A DNA stretch of 12,891 nucleotides from Isohypsibius dastychi. Its lineage: Eukaryota; Tardigrada; Eutardigrada; Parachela; Isohypsibiidae. Location: contig JAQIWT010001042.1 in NCBI GenBank assembly GCA_034696485.1, positions 1 through 12,891 on the forward strand, written 5' to 3'. The notes beneath the pieces are model-generated. The model did no database searches. It was not told where the DNA came from and worked only from the letters and a program-made list of their open reading frames with translations. This document shows positions 8,569 to 12,891 of the stretch, piece by piece (the stretch's first letter is position 1; every line of letters starts with the position of its first letter). The translations under genes were made by a program, and so were the position numbers.

Positions 8569-9054
8569 ATGACAGTGTTCATGAAAATATTGATTGTAGC
8601 TACAGCGATCAACGCAGCTAGCATACCACTTCCCAATCAGCTGTCGCCGTTGACGTATGGATACGAGACAGTTGGAGCTGGCGGGCCTGCAAATCTTGAT
8701 GCAGAAGTCAGCGCAAACGGTACGTTTAGTTTTTGGCAACACCCCATGTCACCAACCACAAATTATCCAGGAGCAGGACCGGCGAGGCAAAGCGACGAAG
8801 AAAAGGAACCATCCGCGCTAGCCATTGCGATCTCGAACCACCGTTATAGAAACCGGCCCGGTGCTTGTTACGATGGTCGAAGCTGCGGTTGTTATGATGG
8901 CTATTGCTGGTCTTATGTAGTGTTTAACGGTGGACTCTGGTGTTACACCGCACCATCAGGCTCAGGATTTAATTCATACCGATATGCTACATGTTCTGTA
9001 AACTATAATTGTGAAACGGATATGCCGTGTTCAACACTTGCCAGATATGGTTAG
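8569..9054 (+). CDS. secreted cysteine-rich small protein
   Basis: Starts with a signal peptide (MTVFMKILIVATAINAAS or, from the second Met, MKILIVATAINAAS), followed by a low-complexity pro-like region (…SDEEKEPSAL…) and a compact C-terminal domain with eight cysteines, enough for four disulfides. Key spacing: ACYDGRSCGCYDGYCW, then GGLWCYT, then ATC, YNC and MPC near the end. The GYCW…WCYT pattern recalls small secreted cysteine-rich proteins of ecdysozoans, but I cannot name a family. A stretch at 8720-8770 (GTACGT…ATTATCCAG, 51 bp, a multiple of three with no stop) looks like an intron of the size usual in this window; removing it gives …SANGAGPARQ… in phase. Unspliced length is 161 residues, spliced 144. 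It is the only plus-strand gene called here. An AATAAA lies at 9645-9650, quite far downstream. Confidence 0.7.
   Translation: MTVFMKILIVATAINAASIPLPNQLSPLTYGYETVGAGGPANLDAEVSANGTFSFWQHPMSPTTNYPGAGPARQSDEEKEPSALAIAISNHRYRNRPGACYDGRSCGCYDGYCWSYVVFNGGLWCYTAPSGSGFNSYRYATCSVNYNCETDMPCSTLARYG
8720..8770 (+). other. probable 51 bp intron in the secreted-protein gene
   Basis: Donor AACG|GTACGT and acceptor AATTATCCAG|GAGC flank 51 bp. The length matches the small introns of the neighbouring genes. It is a multiple of three and stop-free, so both spliced and unspliced forms keep frame and the choice cannot be settled from sequence alone. Confidence 0.5.
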
Positions 9055-9908
9055 ACCTCTTCAAGCTCGGTGTAAAAGTCAACACATAATTATACTTAGC
9101 GGAATAGTTTTCTGATTCACTTCTCAATACAGCATACCTTCATGCGATTGTTCGATTGAGTAAAACATCTCTGAACGTGATCTCCGGTGACTCATACATC
9201 ATTACTTAGCTAACATCAAACAAGTCACGCGTGTAGCCGACAGAATTGTCCCTTTTCCCCCTGTCGCCGTGGACACTTTTGTCGGTTGATATAGCCGACC
9301 AAATTGTCCTCTGTCCTCAGAGGCAGTTTTGGAGGATAGTTTTGAGGGGACCATTTAGAAGTAGGCGAACCGTCCGTATTCCTCCAAACTGTACCCTCTC
9401 AGACTGCCCCTCTGAACTATCACAGGGGGGGGGGGCAATTCTGTCGGCTATGCACGCCCAACTCAGTATTGGCTGCGAACGACTTTTCGAACCTTCTAGC
9501 TACAAGTACTGCTCAGAAATGTTCACTTCTGTTTTTGAGTTTTCCCGAGTTGTCCAGAAGACTCTTGGCCGTAACCCTTTAAAATTTCACTGGGGTTTTT
9601 CTACTACAAACACTTCGTTTTGAGAATCTACAGCAAATAAGAGAAATAAAGCAACGACCGAATTGCTGCAGTCCTAATCAATTCAACTCAAAATTCATGT
9701 CAGAGCCAATTGCCACAAGGAGGTTAATACATCGCAGTTCCAAGAAACTATTTCAAGATCCACACCAAAAATCCCGGGTAGCGGAAAAAGTGCTTGAATC
9801 GTAGAAGTTCGAAAGTATGAATAACCTTGTGCAGTTAAAAAGACACCATAATTCTATTTCTTTTAGAAACCGAAACGGTTGAGGGCCCTCCATCGGCCGC
9901 ATTCTAGC
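9055..9908. other. intergenic interval with a MITE-like element
   Basis: About 850 bp between the secreted-protein gene (plus) and the end of the TPR gene (minus), so the two genes converge here. It holds the element at 9236-9448, an AATAAA at 9645-9650 on the plus strand, and no convincing coding exon. A plus-strand frame at 9246-9623 begins inside the element and shows no protein-like features. Confidence 0.6.
9236..9448. mobile_element. MITE-like element, TA-flanked, 13 bp terminal inverted repeats
   Basis: GCCGACAGAATTG (9236-9248) and its exact reverse complement CAATTCTGTCGGC (9436-9448) bound a 213 bp segment, each end directly abutting a TA dinucleotide (9234-9235 and 9449-9450). TA target duplications are typical of the Tc1/mariner superfamily. 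The inside carries a second, near-identical end (TAGCCGACCAAATTGTCC from 9292) and an imperfect internal palindrome (CAGAGGCAGTTTTGGAGG against CCTCCAAACTGTACCCTCT), plus an 11-base G run by the right end. There is no transposase, so it would be non-autonomous. Confidence 0.7.
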
Positions 9909-12891
9909 TCAACTGCTCCGTAGTTTGGGTTTTGGTGGGTTGAGTAGAAACTCTTTCCGCCGAGCTTTCAGCCTGAGTTGGAATACAAACGCGTCAATGA
10001 GCTTCTGATGCTGGACGACGAACTGAGGCTGGACCTTTTTCATCTCTTCGAGGTCATCCAAAGCTTTGCTGTAGTTCTTTAGATTGTTCTGCAACGAGCA
10101 GCATAATAATGCGGAGGGCTCAAGTATGGTGGTTTTACTCACATAACACATTGCACGGTTCATCAGGGCAAGCACGACGAAATTGGACTTCTTTGAATGG
10201 ACTATCATGTCATACCAACGAATGGCCTGAAAAAACAAATAATTGTAACAGCAAAGACTTTTTCCGAATTGCAGAATCAAATTCGACCTGAAGGTCGCAA
10301 TTGTAAACCATGTAGATGCCAGCTGTTAGAAACTTCAGCTCGTCATTGTCTGGTTCTATCAAGTTTGCTTTGCGAAAGGCTTTATGCGCTTCTTTTGGCC
10401 TTTTCATGGCCTGCGAACAAACGTTTTAGAACTGGCACTGGTAGAATAGTAGTATGGTGGACCGACCATACGTGCAACCGCAAAGGCAATGTAGAAGTAT
10501 GCGTCGGCAAATGCTGAGTTGGCAACAGCTTCCATGATTCCAATGCCCCGCGCATGCTCCGTTGACATGAAGAGGTTCAAACCCAAAGCTGAGAATGCAT
10601 TCATCTGGAGGCACTTATCTGGAAAGATGACAGGAGAATATCACAGGTTTGACATTGAATAGAAATTCGGCCTCACCGACTGATTCGTCATCTTGCGTTC
10701 CGAACTCACTAAGTGGCTCCAAAGCAACGACAGCGTCTCTATGACGTCCCATCCAGTAAAGGACTACACCGTATGTGATTCGGGCCAAGTAAAATGCTGG
10801 GTGGCTATGCACAGCCATCTGCAGTACCCTCAGGGCGATCGCATATGTCTTCTGGTAACTTTGAAAAAAGAGCGACATCCCGTAAATGACCCAGACTGTT
10901 GGATTGGCTCGGACAAGGCGGGGGTTTTGATGGAGAAATGCCGTGACCGCTCGCTGACCGTGACACCTGCAACTTGTTGCTAAAGAAAGCTGTTAGTTCA
11001 ATAGCTGGGAGCGTGGGCTGACCTCCAAGTACTCAATGCGACTGCCTTCAAAAGATAGCCACTGATCGGGAAACGTTTGAGAACAAGCCAGAAATCCCGT
11101 AAGGCGTATGAATACATCTCCCATTTGTAGAAAATCCAAGCACGAATGGTGATCAACTGTGAAAAAAACAGTTACTGTACAGAACAGCGGCATAAGCTCT
11201 GGGGCTAGGTATTATTAAGGGTTATTAGGTATTATTACTGATTAAGGAATTATTGATATGCTGATATTCACCCAATTGTATTTCGAGATCCGTTTCATTG
11301 GTAATGTTCGCAAGAAACTGGCGAGTGCCTGTTGAAAGCAGTAATTTCATCCATGCAACCAGCAGTTTTGAGGGAGATGTATGGACTCACTAGTTTGTAC
11401 CGATGACTGAGGACTGAGATGTATCCTTGGAGAGCCCAACAAAGCCCACGCTCTGGATACATTTCACAGCATAGCTGACTGTCTCTCAATGCGCTGCCGT
11501 ATGAACCGAGCTGGCTTTTCAAACTGGACCTTTTCGCAATTAATATCGGTTACCAATTGGCTATTTTAGGGAGGTTCACTTTCTACTCACCGGAAAAAAT
11601 AGGCTTCGGTGAAATCTCTCGCGAGAAAAATTGCTCGTGTCAAAAACGAGATCGCAGCTTTTGGATCATCATCGTTGTAAAATGCGAAACGGGCCCTTGC
11701 GTAGAGCACCTGAAACACTCTCTGGTCAGGGGAAGAATCCCGGACCACATGAACTCACATAGTAGTTGTCAGGCAGCATTCGTCCAAGCTTCCTAAGAAG
11801 ATATGTTGCCCATGGTTTTCTGCTCCATTCCAATCCCTCTTGGAATTTGAGGAATGTGAACCACATCAGAAACTACAAGAACGATAGTAATATTCAGATA
11901 GATAACCTTCTTTAAAGAACAAAAGGGACGTTCGAGGACTTCTGGGGTCCTCGGTGAAGTTGTTAGTCTTGTGAGAGATGATTTCTATGATATCAGTATT
12001 AACCACGAACGTAACAGTGTCCACAAGTAGTCAATGATCTCGAACGTGAGCAGACCGCAGTGCAAATGAAAAGCTCACCAGCTCTGCTCTTCGCCCCCCC
12101 CCCTTCCCACCTGCTCGTAGCTTTTAAGCTGTTTACTGACGAATGCTCACCCGGATATCTGATTTCCAGTATCGGCGGGCCTTCTTACAAAGACGCAAGG
12201 CCACATGGTTCGAATTATCATGCACAGCTGCCAGTAACTCCAGGAAAGTCAGCGCCCGATTGCCGCATTCAATGCCTTTGAACGCCGGCCGAACAAATTT
12301 CTATCAGAAATTGAAACATGATGCTGTCTGTTATCGGGTCTCATAACAAAATCACTTCCACAACCTTCACGTTCCTGCAGTGTTGAAAGCACTCTCGGGA
12401 ATAATCGTATTCTCCAACTGTCCAGTATGTTCGACCAATCAGCATAAGTAGCTTGGGGTTGAAGAACAGCTCCAAGGGATCCATTTGCCGTATCAGTGAA
12501 ATCACCTGCATTTGATATCACCCTCGACTGATTGGTTGACCAACAATTTGAAAAGCGTTGTTGAAACCCACCTGTTGATTCTCATCCAATAAAGAATGGC
12601 AGTATATTTTCCACAACAAGTTAGTCCTTCCATTTGTTGCTGCATTGTGAATGAAGTGCCTAATGTAACATATTTTCAGTCTTGGACATCCGCACATTAT
12701 TTCAAGGTATATACCGTAGGTAATCCTTCCACCTAGGATCCTTCATTTTTTGAAGACATATGCCCTTCAAATACACAAAATAAATAAAGAAATTTGGGTT
12801 TCGTCCAGGATTGCCTCACAGAAAATATGAAGAAGTGGTCTTCAGTCTTGCCGGACAGTGTCGTGGCGTCGCACCAGACATCAAGCGCAAG
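9909..12891 (-). CDS. tetratricopeptide-repeat (TPR) protein, 5' end outside window
   Basis: A TPR scaffold protein. Exons (minus): 12820-12891 (tentative), 12572-12659, 12371-12505, 12151-12300, 11907-11984, 11759-11872, 11591-11709, 11391-11529, 11272-11328, 11023-11156, 10677-10966, 10467-10618, 10288-10410, 10143-10226, 9909-10088. Phases agree throughout and give 637 residues plus a TGA stop. Helix pairs of the TPR type recur, for example LLMLIGRTYWTVGEYDYSRE, DPKAAISFLTRAIFLARDFT, YGVVLYWMGRHRDAVVALEP, PKEAHKAFRKANLIEPDND and MCYNNLKNYSKALDDLEEM. The C-terminus is basic (LKARRKEFLLNPPKPKLRSS). Uncertain points: the exon at 11907-11984 leaves a 34 bp intron, and an alternative donor at 11939 gives a 67 bp intron in the same phase; the donor after 12371 could be six bases further on. 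No enzymatic domain and no family name can be given. Its last four exons are duplicated at 5478-6188. Confidence 0.82.
10089..10142 (-). other. 54 bp stop-free intron in the TPR gene
   Basis: Donor TTAT|GTGAGT and acceptor CTCGTTGCAG. It is a multiple of three and has no stop, so the surrounding frame reads through it and adds 18 residues that break the TPR helix (…RAMCY then NNLKNY…). The duplicate at 5658-5711 has exactly the same length but donor GTGTGA, which puts a stop in frame. Confidence 0.8.
11207..11237 (+). repeat. TAGGTATTATTA short direct repeat in a TPR-gene intron
   Basis: TAGGTATTATTA occurs at 11207-11218 and 11226-11237, separated by AGGGTTAT. It lies in the 115 bp intron 11157-11271, which is about twice the usual size here, so the repeat may explain the extra length. 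Confidence 0.7.
11985..12150 (-). other. longer intron of the TPR gene with a poly-C run
   Basis: 166 bp between donor CGG|GTGAGC (12150) and acceptor ATCATAG (11985). It contains a run of about ten C on the plus strand near 12094-12103. I tried reading the plausible stretch IIDYLWTLLRSW as an exon, but its phases do not fit the neighbours, so I treat the whole interval as intron. Confidence 0.55.

Noticed and set aside
8358-8742. Minus-strand ORFs, one with a hydrophobic N-terminus (MLAALIAVATINIF)
   Set aside because: The hydrophobicity is the antisense shadow of the plus-strand signal peptide at 8569; the downstream part has no domain.
9246-9623. Plus-strand 125 aa ORF
   Set aside because: It starts inside the MITE-like element, reads through its G run and has no protein-like pattern.
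11207-11237. Possible interstitial telomere repeat in TAGGTATTATTAAGGGTTATTAGG
   Set aside because: The unit is not a regular 5-7 bp telomere repeat; it is a 12 bp direct repeat with a spacer.
12002-12060. Candidate TPR-gene exon reading IIDYLWTLLRSW
   Set aside because: No donor in this frame gives a phase matching the downstream exon, whereas the exon at 11907-11984 fits on both sides.
1-12891. CRISPR arrays, rRNA, tRNA, integrases or bacterial operons
   Set aside because: No regular spaced repeats, cloverleaf or rRNA-like stretch was seen, and the gene structure is plainly eukaryotic.

Overview
Kind of organism: this is eukaryotic nuclear DNA. All multi-exon genes have GT-AG introns, mostly 49-75 bp, that join in consistent reading phase. 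A natriuretic-peptide-type receptor guanylate cyclase places it in an animal. Gene density and tiny introns suggest a compact invertebrate genome. A small ecdysozoan such as a tardigrade or Daphnia-like crustacean is my guess, but the sequence alone does not prove it. I see no prokaryotic, organellar or viral genes.

Layout from left to right. (1) 1-4776, minus strand: a receptor-type guanylate cyclase, running off the left edge. I could assemble 13 exons in continuous phase (3279 coding bases, 1093 residues): signal peptide, extracellular ligand-binding domain, one membrane helix, a Ser-Met-Gly-rich juxtamembrane repeat, a kinase-homology domain, a coiled-coil linker and the start of a divergent cyclase domain. 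Its third exon is preceded by an unusually long intron (677 bp) holding a tandem repeat and a promoter-like motif cluster. (2) 4777-5477: the gene's 5' flank, non-coding as far as I can see. (3) 5478-6188, minus: a truncated duplicate of the last four exons of a TPR gene, with damaged splice donors. (4) 6393-7037, minus: an unrecognised 214-residue single-exon ORF with a strong start context. (5) 7038-8568: about 1.5 kb with no gene, some short repeats and CACGTG motifs. (6) 8569-9054, plus: a small secreted cysteine-rich protein, probably with one 51 bp intron. (7) 9055-9908: intergenic, with a MITE-like element (9236-9448) flanked by TA. (8) 9909-12891, minus: the parental TPR gene, about 15 exons and 637 residues in the window, running off the right edge.

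How they relate: the TPR gene and its 3' copy lie 4.43 kb apart in direct orientation and flank the orphan ORF and the secreted-protein gene, so this is a local segmental duplication. The cyclase gene is functionally independent. Several introns are multiples of three and free of stops, so naive ORF calling reads straight through them and gives wrong proteins. One TPR exon (11023-11156) is read in a different frame from the longest ORF there. The most interesting points are the divergent cyclase catalytic motif, the decaying TPR copy, the GC-AG intron and the TA-flanked MITE.
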